Positions 48,584 through 59,455 of a DNA stretch of 64,000 nucleotides are shown here, in pieces; position 1 is the first letter of the stretch, and each line of letters opens with the position of its first letter. Position numbers and translations under genes: made by a program. The DNA comes from Nocardioides palaemonis (GTDB taxonomy: Bacteria > Actinomycetota > Actinomycetes > Propionibacteriales > Nocardioidaceae). Below the pieces are notes generated by a model, which searched no databases, was not told the DNA's origin, and saw only the letters and a program-made list of their open reading frames with translations. Where the stretch lies: NCBI RefSeq assembly GCF_018275325.1, contig NZ_JAGVQR010000003.1, forward strand, positions 186,001 to 250,000. Direction: 5' to 3'.

Positions 48584-49026
48584 GCAGGATCCGGGAGCGT
48601 GGCCCGCTCCCGCGAGCGCCGCAGCACCTCGACCAGCAGGTGCGCGTAGCCCCGGGCGTCGTCGATCGCACGGTGGGTGTGCGGCACGTCGCCGAACCAC
48701 TGCGCCGGCAGCGTGTGCACCGAGAACGTCGCCGGATCGCCGCCGCCCGGCCCCTTCACCCACGAGACGAAGTCGGCCATCACGTCGGCGACCGGGCGCG
48801 GGGCGGCGGTCGCGGCGGCCACGACCTCGGGCGGCTGGGTCTGGAACCACTCCCAGCCCCTGGGGTCGGCCTGCGCACCCGGGAGCCCGGCGAGGACCGC
48901 CTCGAACTCCCCCACCTGCTCGCCGCTCGCCGTCACCGCCACGGACGCGAGGGCGAGCATCGAGTTCGCCCCCGGGACGAACCCGTCCACCTCGATGTCG
49001 GTCACCACGTAGACGCGCTCGCTCAT
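48580..49026 (-). CDS. DEDD exonuclease-like protein lacking the middle motif
   Basis: The 148-residue protein begins [20 protein letters not shown], a DEDD motif I with D10 and E12, and ends with motif III-like [16 protein letters not shown]. The segment that usually holds motif II (a catalytic Asp after a strand, about 40 residues) is missing between [14 protein letters not shown] and [10 protein letters not shown]. It may be an inactive relative or a compact RNA-binding version. The stop codon is the same CTAG as nucS, read on the other strand. Confidence 0.75.
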   Translation of the reverse strand: MSERVYVVTDIEVDGFVPGANSMLALASVAVTASGEQVGEFEAVLAGLPGAQADPRGWEWFQTQPPEVVAAATAAPRPVADVMADFVSWVKGPGGGDPATFSVHTLPAQWFGDVPHTHRAIDDARGYAHLLVEVLRRSRERATLPDPA

Positions 49027-49031
49027 GTCGT

Positions 49032-49037
49032 TACCCT
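49032..49037 (+). promoter_or_regulatory. -10 box, leaderless DUF952 gene
   Basis: TACCCT ends 6 nt before the GTG at 49044; the GTG has no ribosome site. Confidence 0.45.
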
Positions 49038-49043
49038 CGCACG

Positions 49044-49493
49044 GTGACCGAGGCCGTCCCCGACCGCATCTTCCACGTCGCGACCGACGCCGACTGGCGA
49101 CGCACCCTGGAGACCGGCACCTACACCACCTCCACGGTCGGGCGGACGCTCGCCGAGGAGGGCTTCATCCACGCGAGCCGCCGCGACCAGGTGCCGGGCG
49201 TCTTCGACCGCTACTACGCCGGCCTCGACGAGCACCTGGTGCTGCTCACCATCGACCCACGGCGGCTGGAGTCCGAGGTGCGCCTCGACCCGGTCGGCGA
49301 CGACACCTACCCGCACGTCCTCGGACCGATCAACCGCTCCGCGGTCGTCGACGTGACCCCGCTCGACCGGCACGGACGGCCACAGTCGTTGGTGTCCCTG
49401 TGGGTGCGGGGCATGGCGGTCCGGATGGGGATCGCCGTGGTCGTGATGGCGCTGGTCCTGCTGCTCCTGTGGGCGCTCGGCGCGCTGGACTGA
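49044..49493 (+). CDS. DUF952 protein with C-terminal membrane anchor
   Basis: Residues 1-112 match DUF952: RIFHVATDADWRRTLETG, the GFIHASRRDQVPGVFDRYY block with the conserved F-I-H-x-S, and YPHVLGPINRSAVVDV. The fold resembles ADP-ribosyl-type enzymes, but activity is not shown for the family. The last 30 residues are one hydrophobic span (GIAVVVMALVLLLLWALGAL), unusual for DUF952. Divergent from the exonuclease-like gene. Confidence 0.88.
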   Translation: MTEAVPDRIFHVATDADWRRTLETGTYTTSTVGRTLAEEGFIHASRRDQVPGVFDRYYAGLDEHLVLLTIDPRRLESEVRLDPVGDDTYPHVLGPINRSAVVDVTPLDRHGRPQSLVSLWVRGMAVRMGIAVVVMALVLLLLWALGALD

Positions 49494-49499
49494 GCCGGA

Positions 49500-50108
49500 T
49501 CAGACCCGTGCGCCCGCCCACGCCCGGGCGAGCAGACCCGCGCGGTCGGCGACCAGGTCGACCACCTCGCAGTTGCGCAGCGGCAGGTCACCGGCGTGGA
49601 ACGGCGCGAGGTTGCGGGCGAGCACCGGCACGGCGAGGCAGATCGATCCGCCGTGGCTCACCACGAGCGCGGCACCGCCCGCGTGGGCCGCGGCCACCTC
49701 GTCCAGCACCGACCCCACGCGGGCCACCACCTCGTTGCCGCTCTCCGCGCCCTCGATCCTCGCGTCCAGGTCACCGTGGAGCCACGCCATGAAGGTCGGC
49801 CGGAACGGGTCCGGCTCGGCTGCAGCGCCGGCGTGGACCCCGACGCCGAACTCACGCAGGCCCTCTCGCACGACCACGTCGACCCCCAGCACGGCAGCAG
49901 CGATCTCTGCCGTCTGCTCGGCCCGCGCCATCGGGCTGCACCAGACCCGCGTGACCCCGGCCGGCAGCAGGTCCTCCCCGAGCCGTCGGGCCTGCTCCCG
50001 GCCGAGCGTGGTCAGCCAGCCGCCGGCGTCGCTGAGCAGCTCGCTCTCGTAGGCGGCCTCTCCGTGCCGGGCGACGATCAGGCGGGCAGGGGCTGGGGCC
50101 TCAGACAT
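49500..50108 (-). CDS. Histidine phosphatase superfamily protein
   Basis: The 202-residue protein has the RHG motif (LIVARHGEAAYES, His at about residue 15), a second arginine in RVWCSPMARAEQTA and the late histidine in ALVVSHGGSICL. It could be a broad phosphatase or a phosphoglycerate mutase relative. Its start overlaps the stop of the amino-acid oxidase gene by 8 nt, so the two are cotranscribed. Confidence 0.9.
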   Translation of the reverse strand: MSEAPAPARLIVARHGEAAYESELLSDAGGWLTTLGREQARRLGEDLLPAGVTRVWCSPMARAEQTAEIAAAVLGVDVVVREGLREFGVGVHAGAAAEPDPFRPTFMAWLHGDLDARIEGAESGNEVVARVGSVLDEVAAAHAGGAALVVSHGGSICLAVPVLARNLAPFHAGDLPLRNCEVVDLVADRAGLLARAWAGARV

Positions 50109-51006
50109 CGAGCAGCCCCTTCACCTCGTCGGCGCACCCCCACGCGAGCGTCACCCCGGCGCCGCCGTGGCCGTAGCAGTGCACCACGTCGCCGACCCGC
50201 TCGAGACGGACCTCGGGGCGTGCCGGCCGCAGGCCCACCTTGTGGCGCAGCACCCGCGCACCCTCGAGCTCGGGGACCAGCGCGGTCGCGCGGTGCAGGA
50301 CCTCCTCGGCGACGGCCGGGTCCGGGGTGCGGCTCCACTCCCCCTCGACGTCCGTGCCGCCGAGCACGACCTCGTGGGTGCGCGGCACGACGTAGGTCAG
50401 TCCGGCGCCGTCGAGGGTCCAGCGGTCGATCCCGACCTGCTCCACCACCACGACCTGGCCGCGCACCGGGTGGACGGTCGGGTCCGCACCGAAGTGCCGG
50501 GCGCCGAGACCCGTGGCGTTGACGACGAGCGACCCGTCGTCGGGCAGGGCGGAGAGGTTCATCCGGGTGAGCGTGCCGCCGAGCTCCTCGACCCGACCCA
50601 CCAGCCACCGCAGGTGGACCGGCATGTCGACGACCGGGCTGTCGAACGTCCACCCGTCGGCGTAGCCCGGCGGCAGCGACGTCTCCCGGTCCAGCGTCGG
50701 GACGGCGCTGCGCCACCACGGGTCGGGTGCGTGCTCACGCAGCAGCTCGGTGCCGGTGAGCAGCCGGACCCCGGTCCGCTCGTCGTGCGCGAGCCCCGCG
50801 AGCACCTCGTACGTCGTCGCCGACCAGGCCGTCACCCGGTCCTGCGGGGCGGCGCGGTAGGGGTACCAGAGCGCGGCCGCGACCGCGGAGGTCGTCTCCA
50901 GCGGCAGGTCGCGGGCGACCACGTCGACGCGGTGCCCGGCCTCGAGCAGCCGAACCGCGCAGGTCAGCCCGACGACCCCTGCCCCGACCACGATGACCCG
51001 CCGCAT
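50101..51006 (-). CDS. FAD-dependent D-amino-acid oxidase-like protein
   Basis: The 301-residue protein has the FAD loop RRVIVVGAGVVGLTCAVRLL, the SAVAAALWYPYRAAPQDRV block typical of DAAO, VRGQVVVVEQVGIDRWTL and the C-terminal HCYGHGGAGVTLAWGCADEV that closes over the flavin. It should oxidise D-amino acids or glycine-like amines to the oxo acid, ammonia and peroxide. The gene order with ferritin upstream may reflect chance. Confidence 0.88.
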   Translation of the reverse strand: MRRVIVVGAGVVGLTCAVRLLEAGHRVDVVARDLPLETTSAVAAALWYPYRAAPQDRVTAWSATTYEVLAGLAHDERTGVRLLTGTELLREHAPDPWWRSAVPTLDRETSLPPGYADGWTFDSPVVDMPVHLRWLVGRVEELGGTLTRMNLSALPDDGSLVVNATGLGARHFGADPTVHPVRGQVVVVEQVGIDRWTLDGAGLTYVVPRTHEVVLGGTDVEGEWSRTPDPAVAEEVLHRATALVPELEGARVLRHKVGLRPARPEVRLERVGDVVHCYGHGGAGVTLAWGCADEVKGLLDV

Positions 51007-51025
51007 GGCGGTGAGTCTGCCAGTC

Positions 51026-51550
51026 TCAGGCGCCGGCCTGGCGCGGCGCGGTCGGGTCCTCGCCCTCCGCGCCGTGCTCGCGGGCGACGTACTCCTCGAT
51101 GTCCTCGACGTCGTCGCGGTTGCGGCCGACCACGGCGAGCAGGTCGCTCATCGTGGCGACCTCCTCGACCTGCTCCTTGATGAACCACTGCATGAACTGC
51201 TCGGAGGCGAAGTCGTGCTCCTCGCGCGCGATCCGCAGCAGGCCGTTGATCTGGTCGGTCACGGTGCGCTCCTGGGCGAGCGCGAGCTCGACCGGCGCCA
51301 CCACGTCGGGGAAGACCGACGTCGGCGCGGGCACCGCCGGGATGGTGACCGGCTCGTCGGTGTCGAGGAGGTACTGGACCATCATCATCGCGTGGCCCCG
51401 CTCCTCGAGCGCCTGGGCGTAGAAGAAGGCCGCCATCCGCGGCATGGTGAGCGCGTCGTAGTGGATCGCGCACGCGAGGTACTGGTGGTGCGCGGCGAGC
51501 TCGTTGCCGATCTGGACGTTGAGCTGGTCGACGAAGCGGGGGGCGGGCAT
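51026..51550 (-). CDS. Ferritin
   Basis: The 174-residue four-helix protein has ferroxidase ligands E17 (QIGNELAAHHQYLA), E50 and H53 (YAQALEERGHAMMMV), then a Glu in LALAQERTVTDQ and Gln/Glu in FIKEQVEEVATM. It stores iron in a 24-mer shell; there is no heme-binding Met pattern of bacterioferritin that I can assign. AGGAG precedes the ATG. It lies 54 nt after a small Cys/Lys-rich gene, likely in one operon under an iron box. Confidence 0.93.
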   Translation of the reverse strand: MPAPRFVDQLNVQIGNELAAHHQYLACAIHYDALTMPRMAAFFYAQALEERGHAMMMVQYLLDTDEPVTIPAVPAPTSVFPDVVAPVELALAQERTVTDQINGLLRIAREEHDFASEQFMQWFIKEQVEEVATMSDLLAVVGRNRDDVEDIEEYVAREHGAEGEDPTAPRQAGA

Positions 51551-51604
51551 GGGGGCTCCTGGGGCTGCTGGTGGCTGCGGGTGACTCGAGGGGTGCGCGG
51601 CGCG

Positions 51605-51832
51605 TCAGGCCGCGATCTTCTTCTTCGACTTCTTGCCACGCGAGCGCTCGAGCTCGGCCGTGGTCACGAGCCGGCGCTTGTGCACGGTGTAGCCCTCGGG
51701 CAGGGTGCCCTCCTTGAGCATGCGCAGCGGGCAGCGCTTGCACTTCGGTGTGTCCTCGCAGCACTTCTTCTTGGGCAGGCGGGCGACCTCGTCGCCCGCG
51801 CCCTTGCGCTTGTCCCTGGCCTTCTTGCCCAC
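51605..51832 (-). CDS. Small Lys- and Cys-rich protein, unknown function, iron-box controlled
   Basis: The 75-residue basic protein starts at a GTG 7 nt after a TATCGT -10 box. It has a C-C-x5-C-x2-C cluster at residues 24-34 (KKCCEDTPKCKRCPLR) that could bind iron or zinc, and long Lys/Arg stretches at both ends (GKKARDKRKG; RGKKSKKKIAA). I do not recognise the family. Context is ferritin downstream and a DtxR/IdeR-like iron box upstream, so a role in iron handling or nucleic-acid binding under iron control is inferred. Confidence 0.78.
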   Translation of the reverse strand: MGKKARDKRKGAGDEVARLPKKKCCEDTPKCKRCPLRMLKEGTLPEGYTVHKRRLVTTAELERSRGKKSKKKIAA

Positions 51833-51839
51833 GGCCGGG

Positions 51840-51874
51840 ACGATAGCAGGAACACTTAGGACAGCCTAACCTCA
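51840..51874 (-). promoter_or_regulatory. Iron box (DtxR/IdeR-like) over the promoter of the small Cys-rich gene
   Basis: On the plus strand the site reads TTAGGACAGCCTAACCTCA (51856-51874), 15 of 19 positions equal to the DtxR/IdeR consensus TTAGGTTAGGCTAACCTAA. On the minus strand the -10 TATCGT is at 51840-51845, and with a 17-nt spacer the -35 lies inside the box (51863-51868). Such overlap is typical for iron-dependent repression. The box also covers the last codon of the mutase gene. Confidence 0.7.
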
Positions 51875-53899
51875 GTCCAGGTCGTGGGCCGCGCGGATCA
51901 CGTCGACGATGCCACCCATGATCTCGGTGAGGCCGTAGTCCTTGGGCGTGTAGACGGCCGCCACGCCGAGCTCGCGCAGCCGGCGGCCGTCGGCGTCGGG
52001 GATGATCCCGCCGACGATGACCGGAATGTCGCCCAGGCCGGCCTCGGCGAGGCCCTCGAGCACGTCGGGCACGAGCTCCATGTGGGAGCCCGACAGGATC
52101 GACAGCCCGATGCAGTGCACGTCCTCGGCCACGGCCGCGGCCACGATCTGCGCCGGCGTGAGCCGGATGCCTTGATAGACGACCTCGAAGCCGGCGTCGC
52201 GGGCGCGCACCGCGACCTGCTCGGCCCCGTTGGAGTGCCCGTCGAGGCCCGGCTTGCCGACCAGCAGCCGCAGCCGACCGCCCAGCTCCTCGCCGGTGGC
52301 CCGCACCCGCTCGCGCACCGCGGCGAGCTCGGCACCCGCCTCAGCGGCGACGGCACCGGACACGCCGGTCGGGCCGCGGTACTCGCCGAACACCTCGCGC
52401 AGGGTCGCCGCCCACTCCCCCGTGGTCGCCCCGGCCCGGGCCGCGACCAGCGTCGGCGCCATCAGGTTCTCGTCGGTCTTCGCAGCCGCGGCCAGCGCGG
52501 CGAGGGCCTCGGCCACCTCGGCCTCGTCCCGGCCGGCCTTCCACGCCTCGACGCTCGCGCGCGCGGTGCGCTCGGCCTCGGGGTCGGCGGCCATGATCGC
52601 CCCGTCGAGGTCGGCGGTCAGCGGGGACGGCTCGGTCGTCTCGAACTTGTTGACCCCGACGATGACCTCCTCGCCCGACTCGATCCGCGCCCGGCGGGCG
52701 GCGTGGGAGGACACCAGCTCGGACTTCATGTAGTCGACGGCCGCGATCGCACCGCCCATGTCCTGCACCCGCTCGATCTCGGCCTTCGCGCCGGCGACCA
52801 GCTCGGCGACCTTGGCCTCGATGACGTGGGAGCCCTCGAAGATGTCGTCGTACTCCAGCAGGTCGGACTCGAAGGCCAGCACCTGCTGCAGGCGCAGCGA
52901 CCACTGCTGGTCCCACGGTCGCGGCAGGCCGAGCGCCTCGTTCCACGCGGGCAGCTGGAGGGCGCGGGCGCGGGCGTCCTTCGACAGCGTCACGCCGAGC
53001 ATCTCCAGCACGATGCGCTGCACGTTGTTCTCGGGCTGGGCCTCGGTCAGGCCGAGCGAGTTGACCTGCACGCCGTAGCGGAAGCGGCGCATCTTCGGGT
53101 CCTGGACGCCGTAGCGGTCCCGGGCGATCTCGTCCCAGAGCTGGACGAAGGCCCGCATCTTGCAGGTCTCCTCGATGAAGCGGACGCCCGCGTTGACGAA
53201 GAAGGAGATCCGGCCGACGACCTTCTCGAAGTCGTCCTCGGAGACCTGGCCCGACTCCTTGACCCGGTCGAGCACGGCGATCGCGGTGCTCAGCGCGTAG
53301 GCCAGCTCCTGCACGGGCGTCGCGCCCGCCTCCTGCAGGTGGTAGCTGCAGATGTTGATCGGGTTCCACTTCGGGATCCGGTGGACGGTGTAGGCGATCA
53401 TGTCGGCGATCAGCCGCATCGAGGCCTCGGGCGGGAACGCGTAGGTCCCGCGGGAGAGGTACTCCTTGATGATGTCGTTCTGGGTGGTGCCGGCCAGCTG
53501 CTCGGCGACCTCCTCGGGCGACAGGTCGGGGTTCTGCTCCTCCGCGACGACCTGGTACATCGCGAGCATCCACATCGCGACCGCGTTGATCGTCATCGAG
53601 GTGTTCATCGAGGTCAGTGGGATGTCGGTGAAGAGGGTGCGCATCTCGCCCAGGTGCGGGACGGGGACGCCGACCTTGCCGACCTCGCCCCGGCTCAGCG
53701 GGCTGTCGGGGTCGTAGCCGGTCTGGGTCGGGAGGTCGAACGCGACGCTGAGGCCGGTCTGCCCCTTGGCGAGGTTGGTGCGGTAGAGCGCGTTGGACGC
53801 CTCGGCGGTGGAGTGGCCGGCGTAGGTGCGCATCACCCACGGGCGGTCCTTGGCCGGACGCTCCGCCGCCGTGCGGTCCGTGTGACCCGATTCCGTCAT
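51872..53899 (-). CDS. ecm: Ethylmalonyl-CoA mutase (MeaA type), B12-dependent
   Basis: Single-chain mutase of 675 residues, too short to be the methylmalonyl-CoA mutase large subunit and matching MeaA/Ecm. N-terminal barrel blocks: RPWVMRTYAGHSTAEASNAL, GLSVAFDLPTQTGYDPDSPL, DIPLTSMNTSMTINAVAMWM, PINICSYHLQEAGATPVQEL. The B12 domain near residues 545-670 has GKPGLDGHSNGAEQVAVRAR, the D-x-H-x-x-G cobalt-binding motif, then LSILSGSHM and GGIIPDAD. It turns ethylmalonyl-CoA from Ccr into methylsuccinyl-CoA. The 3' end lies in the neighbouring iron box. Cofactor supply: adenosyltransferase at 54419, MeaB at 25805. Confidence 0.9.
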   Translation of the reverse strand: MTESGHTDRTAAERPAKDRPWVMRTYAGHSTAEASNALYRTNLAKGQTGLSVAFDLPTQTGYDPDSPLSRGEVGKVGVPVPHLGEMRTLFTDIPLTSMNTSMTINAVAMWMLAMYQVVAEEQNPDLSPEEVAEQLAGTTQNDIIKEYLSRGTYAFPPEASMRLIADMIAYTVHRIPKWNPINICSYHLQEAGATPVQELAYALSTAIAVLDRVKESGQVSEDDFEKVVGRISFFVNAGVRFIEETCKMRAFVQLWDEIARDRYGVQDPKMRRFRYGVQVNSLGLTEAQPENNVQRIVLEMLGVTLSKDARARALQLPAWNEALGLPRPWDQQWSLRLQQVLAFESDLLEYDDIFEGSHVIEAKVAELVAGAKAEIERVQDMGGAIAAVDYMKSELVSSHAARRARIESGEEVIVGVNKFETTEPSPLTADLDGAIMAADPEAERTARASVEAWKAGRDEAEVAEALAALAAAAKTDENLMAPTLVAARAGATTGEWAATLREVFGEYRGPTGVSGAVAAEAGAELAAVRERVRATGEELGGRLRLLVGKPGLDGHSNGAEQVAVRARDAGFEVVYQGIRLTPAQIVAAAVAEDVHCIGLSILSGSHMELVPDVLEGLAEAGLGDIPVIVGGIIPDADGRRLRELGVAAVYTPKDYGLTEIMGGIVDVIRAAHDLD

Positions 53900-53905
53900 G
53901 GCGAC

Positions 53906-53911
53906 ACAGTA
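53906..53911 (-). promoter_or_regulatory. -10 box, leaderless ecm start
   Basis: TACTGT on the minus strand ends 6 nt before the ecm ATG; no ribosome site is seen between. Confidence 0.45.
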
Positions 53912-53967
53912 GGGCGCGGGTTACTGGTTGGTCACCGGGCTGGACGTGTGACGGATGCCTCAGGCGG

Positions 53968-54285
53968 TCACGCGGTGGCGGCGACCCGCTCGACCTCGAT
54001 CGCGTGCGCGAGACGAGCCAGGTGGGCCATCCGTCGCACCGCCGGACCGGGGTTGCGCACGGTCAGGTGGTGGCCGGTGAGCCACGCGTGCCGGGTGGCC
54101 ACGGCCAGCAGGCGCAGCGCGGTGAGGTCGATGGTGGACACGTCGGTCATGTCGACGACCACCTCGTGGTCGACGCCGTCGAGGTCCTCGAGACAGGCGT
54201 AGATCGCGTTGCGCACCTCCCAGGTGCTGCGCACGTCGAAGGCGCCGTGCAGGACCAGCGTGGAACCGTCCGCGGTGATCTCCAT
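53968..54285 (-). CDS. STAS-domain protein (anti-sigma factor antagonist-like) without the phospho-serine
   Basis: The 105-residue STAS fold has the family strand and helix EVVVDMTDVSTIDLTALRLL. In classical antagonists this reads D-S-(S/T)-G-L with a phosphorylated serine; here it is D53-L54-T55-A56-L57, so the serine is lost, though T55 is next to it. It may bind an anti-sigma factor constitutively. No anti-sigma kinase or sigma factor gene is adjacent. Confidence 0.85.
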   Translation of the reverse strand: MEITADGSTLVLHGAFDVRSTWEVRNAIYACLEDLDGVDHEVVVDMTDVSTIDLTALRLLAVATRHAWLTGHHLTVRNPGPAVRRMAHLARLAHAIEVERVAATA

Positions 54286-54405
54286 CTGGTGCTCCTCACC
54301 GACGTCCCCCGGACGCCCGAGCCGTGACCGCTGTCACTTCCTAGGACGTTGTTCTACCGTGCGAGGTTGCACCGGTGCACCACCTTTTCCGGCGAGTCGC
54401 CCCCG

Positions 54406-54411
54406 TAGGCT
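54406..54411 (+). promoter_or_regulatory. -10 box, leaderless adenosyltransferase start
   Basis: TAGGCT ends 7 nt before the ATG at 54419. Confidence 0.45.
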
Positions 54412-54418
54412 GCGCGAC

Positions 54419-54991
54419 ATGGTGAACCTGACGCGCATCTACACGCGCACCGGCGACGCCGGGCGCACCCGGCTCGGCGACATGAGCGAGACCTCCAAGA
54501 CCGACCCGCGGCTCGAGGCGTACGCCTGCGTCGACGAGGCGAACGCCCACATCGGCGTCGCGCTCGCCCACGGCGGTCTCGACGAGGACGTCGTGGCGGT
54601 GCTCACGCACGTGCAGAACGACCTCTTCGACGTGGGCGCCGACCTGTGCACGCCGGTCGTGGCCGACCCCGAGTACCCGCCGCTGCGGATCGAGCAGGAC
54701 TACGTCGACCGGCTCGAGGCCTGGTGCGACCACTACAACGCCGAGCTGCCCGCGCTGCGGTCGTTCATCCTCAACGGCGGGACGGTCGCGGCGGCCCACC
54801 TGCACGTCGCGCGCACCGTCGCCCGCCGCGCCGAGCGCGCCGGCTGGGCTGCCTGGGCCGAGCACGAGGAGACGATGAACCTCCTCGCGATCACCTACCT
54901 CAACCGGCTCTCCGACCTGCTCTTCATCCTCGCCCGGCACGCGAACCGCGAGAACGGCGACGTGCTGTGGGTGCCGGGCGGCGAGCGCTGA
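54419..54991 (+). CDS. Cob(I)alamin adenosyltransferase, PduO type
   Basis: The 190-residue PduO-type enzyme makes adenosylcobalamin from ATP and reduced cobalamin. Motifs: TRIYTRTGDAGRTRLGDMSE (ATP loop), LEAYACVDEANAHIGVALA, SFILNGGTVAAAHLHVARTV and the closing TYLNRLSDLLFILARHAN, with the Arg and Glu residues (VARRAER) of the active site. It sits next to ethylmalonyl-CoA mutase, a B12 enzyme, though on the other strand. Confidence 0.94.
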   Translation: MVNLTRIYTRTGDAGRTRLGDMSETSKTDPRLEAYACVDEANAHIGVALAHGGLDEDVVAVLTHVQNDLFDVGADLCTPVVADPEYPPLRIEQDYVDRLEAWCDHYNAELPALRSFILNGGTVAAAHLHVARTVARRAERAGWAAWAEHEETMNLLAITYLNRLSDLLFILARHANRENGDVLWVPGGER

Positions 54992-55063
54992 CCGGAAGCC
55001 CCGCAGCGAGCCTGTGGACGACGCCGGCGGCATGTCGGTCCGGGGTGCCAGCATGAGGACGTC

Positions 55064-58216
<3,153 letters not shown>

Positions 58217-58223
58217 GCCGCGC

Positions 58224-59399
58224 TCAGGTGGTGGTGGTGGTGTTTGCGGTGGCCGATCGCTGCTCGCGGGCGCTGGGCACGACCAGCGCCGCGGGCAGCA
58301 GCAGGAACGCGACCACCAGCAGCGCCTTGAGCGTGCCGACCTCGTCACCGACGAAGCCGAGGAACGGCGGGCCGGCGAGGAAGGCGGCGTAGCCGATCGT
58401 CGAGACGACGCTGACCCGGGCGGCGGCACGCAGCGGGTCGTCGGCCGCCGCGCTCATGCCGACCGGGAAGCCCAGCGAGGAGCCCACGCCCCAGAGCACG
58501 ATGCCGAGCACCACGACGACCGGGTGGTCGGCGAAGACGATCAGCAGCACCCCCGCGCCGGCGAGGGCCATCGTCGACCACAGCACCGTGACCCGCCCGT
58601 GCCGGTCGATCAGGCCGGTGCCGACGAAGCGGCCTGCCGTCATCGCCGCGACGAAGACGGCGAACCCGGCGACCCCCATCGCGTGCGACACGTCGTGCCC
58701 GTCGACGAGGGCGACGGCGAGCCAGTCGTTGGCGGTGCCCTCGGTCATCGCCAGCGCCAGCACCATCAGTCCGATCAGCAGGGTGCGCGGCTCGAGCCAG
58801 GCGCGGGCGGCCGAGGTCCGCTCCTCCGCGTGGTCCTCGACCACCGGGAGGAAGGACGGGGAGGACGTCCAGACCAGGACGAACGACGCCAGGACGACCA
58901 CGGCCAGGTGCACCGACGACGGGACGTCGACCTCGATCAGGAGTGCTCCGACGAGCGCACCGACGACGGTGCCGGCGCTGAAGCCGGCGTGGAAGCGCGG
59001 CATGATCGTGCGGCCCAGGCCACGCTCGACCTCGGCACCCTCGACGTTCATCGCCACGTCCCACACGCCGATGCCGACGCCGTAGACCGCGAGCCCGGCG
59101 ACCGTCAGGGGCAGGGTGTCCCCCAGCGACAGCGCTGCGGTCAGCATGCCGATCGTGGCCAGCACCGCGCCGCCGCGGACGATCCGGACGGTCCCCCAGC
59201 GGGTGATCAGGGCGCCGGTGGTGGGCAGGGCGACGACGGACCCGATCGAGATAGCGAGCAGGACCAGGCCGAGGCGGCCGTTGGTCAGCTCGAAGCTCGA
59301 GCGCACCTCGGGGATGCGCGACACCCAGCTGGCGAAGACCAGGCCGTTGAGGAAGAAGGCGAGGCCGACGGCGTTGCGTGCGGCGGTCAGCTGGGCCAT
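58224..59399 (-). CDS. MFS transporter
   Basis: The 391-residue transporter has twelve membrane spans. The family signature between spans 2 and 3 is present (LPTTGALITRWGTVRIVRG), with RFVGTGLIDRHGRVTVLW in the second half. Other blocks: AFFLNGLVFASWVSRIPEVR and GVGIGVWDVAMNVEGAEVER. This resembles the YbjJ/Bypass-of-stop MFS group. Its C-terminus is a run of threonines (NTTTTT). Divergent from LacI across a tandem operator, so probably an inducible sugar or nucleoside carrier; the substrate is unknown. Confidence 0.9.
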   Translation of the reverse strand: MAQLTAARNAVGLAFFLNGLVFASWVSRIPEVRSSFELTNGRLGLVLLAISIGSVVALPTTGALITRWGTVRIVRGGAVLATIGMLTAALSLGDTLPLTVAGLAVYGVGIGVWDVAMNVEGAEVERGLGRTIMPRFHAGFSAGTVVGALVGALLIEVDVPSSVHLAVVVLASFVLVWTSSPSFLPVVEDHAEERTSAARAWLEPRTLLIGLMVLALAMTEGTANDWLAVALVDGHDVSHAMGVAGFAVFVAAMTAGRFVGTGLIDRHGRVTVLWSTMALAGAGVLLIVFADHPVVVVLGIVLWGVGSSLGFPVGMSAAADDPLRAAARVSVVSTIGYAAFLAGPPFLGFVGDEVGTLKALLVVAFLLLPAALVVPSAREQRSATANTTTTT

Positions 59400-59412
59400 G
59401 CGGGTGCTCCTG

Positions 59413-59440
59413 CGAATCGTTTCGATCGAATCGTTTCGAT
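59413..59440. promoter_or_regulatory. Tandem LacI-type operator between MFS and LacI genes
   Basis: CGAATCGTTTCGAT is repeated exactly twice head to tail (59413-59426 and 59427-59440). Each copy contains ATCG-TTT-CGAT, and the junction makes the palindrome TTCGATCGAA. It lies directly before the LacI -10 box and 14 nt before the MFS start, so it can repress both. Confidence 0.75.
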
Positions 59441-59442
59441 GG

Positions 59443-59448
59443 TAGCCT
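59443..59448 (+). promoter_or_regulatory. -10 box of lacI-type gene
   Basis: TAGCCT ends 7 nt before the ATG and begins 2 nt after the operator. Confidence 0.5.
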
Positions 59449-59455
59449 CCGGGCC

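Noticed and set aside
51872..53899. Methylmalonyl-CoA mutase (large or small subunit)
   Set aside because: One 675-residue chain with its own B12 domain and MeaA-type N-terminus, and no partner subunit gene; ethylmalonyl-CoA mutase fits better.
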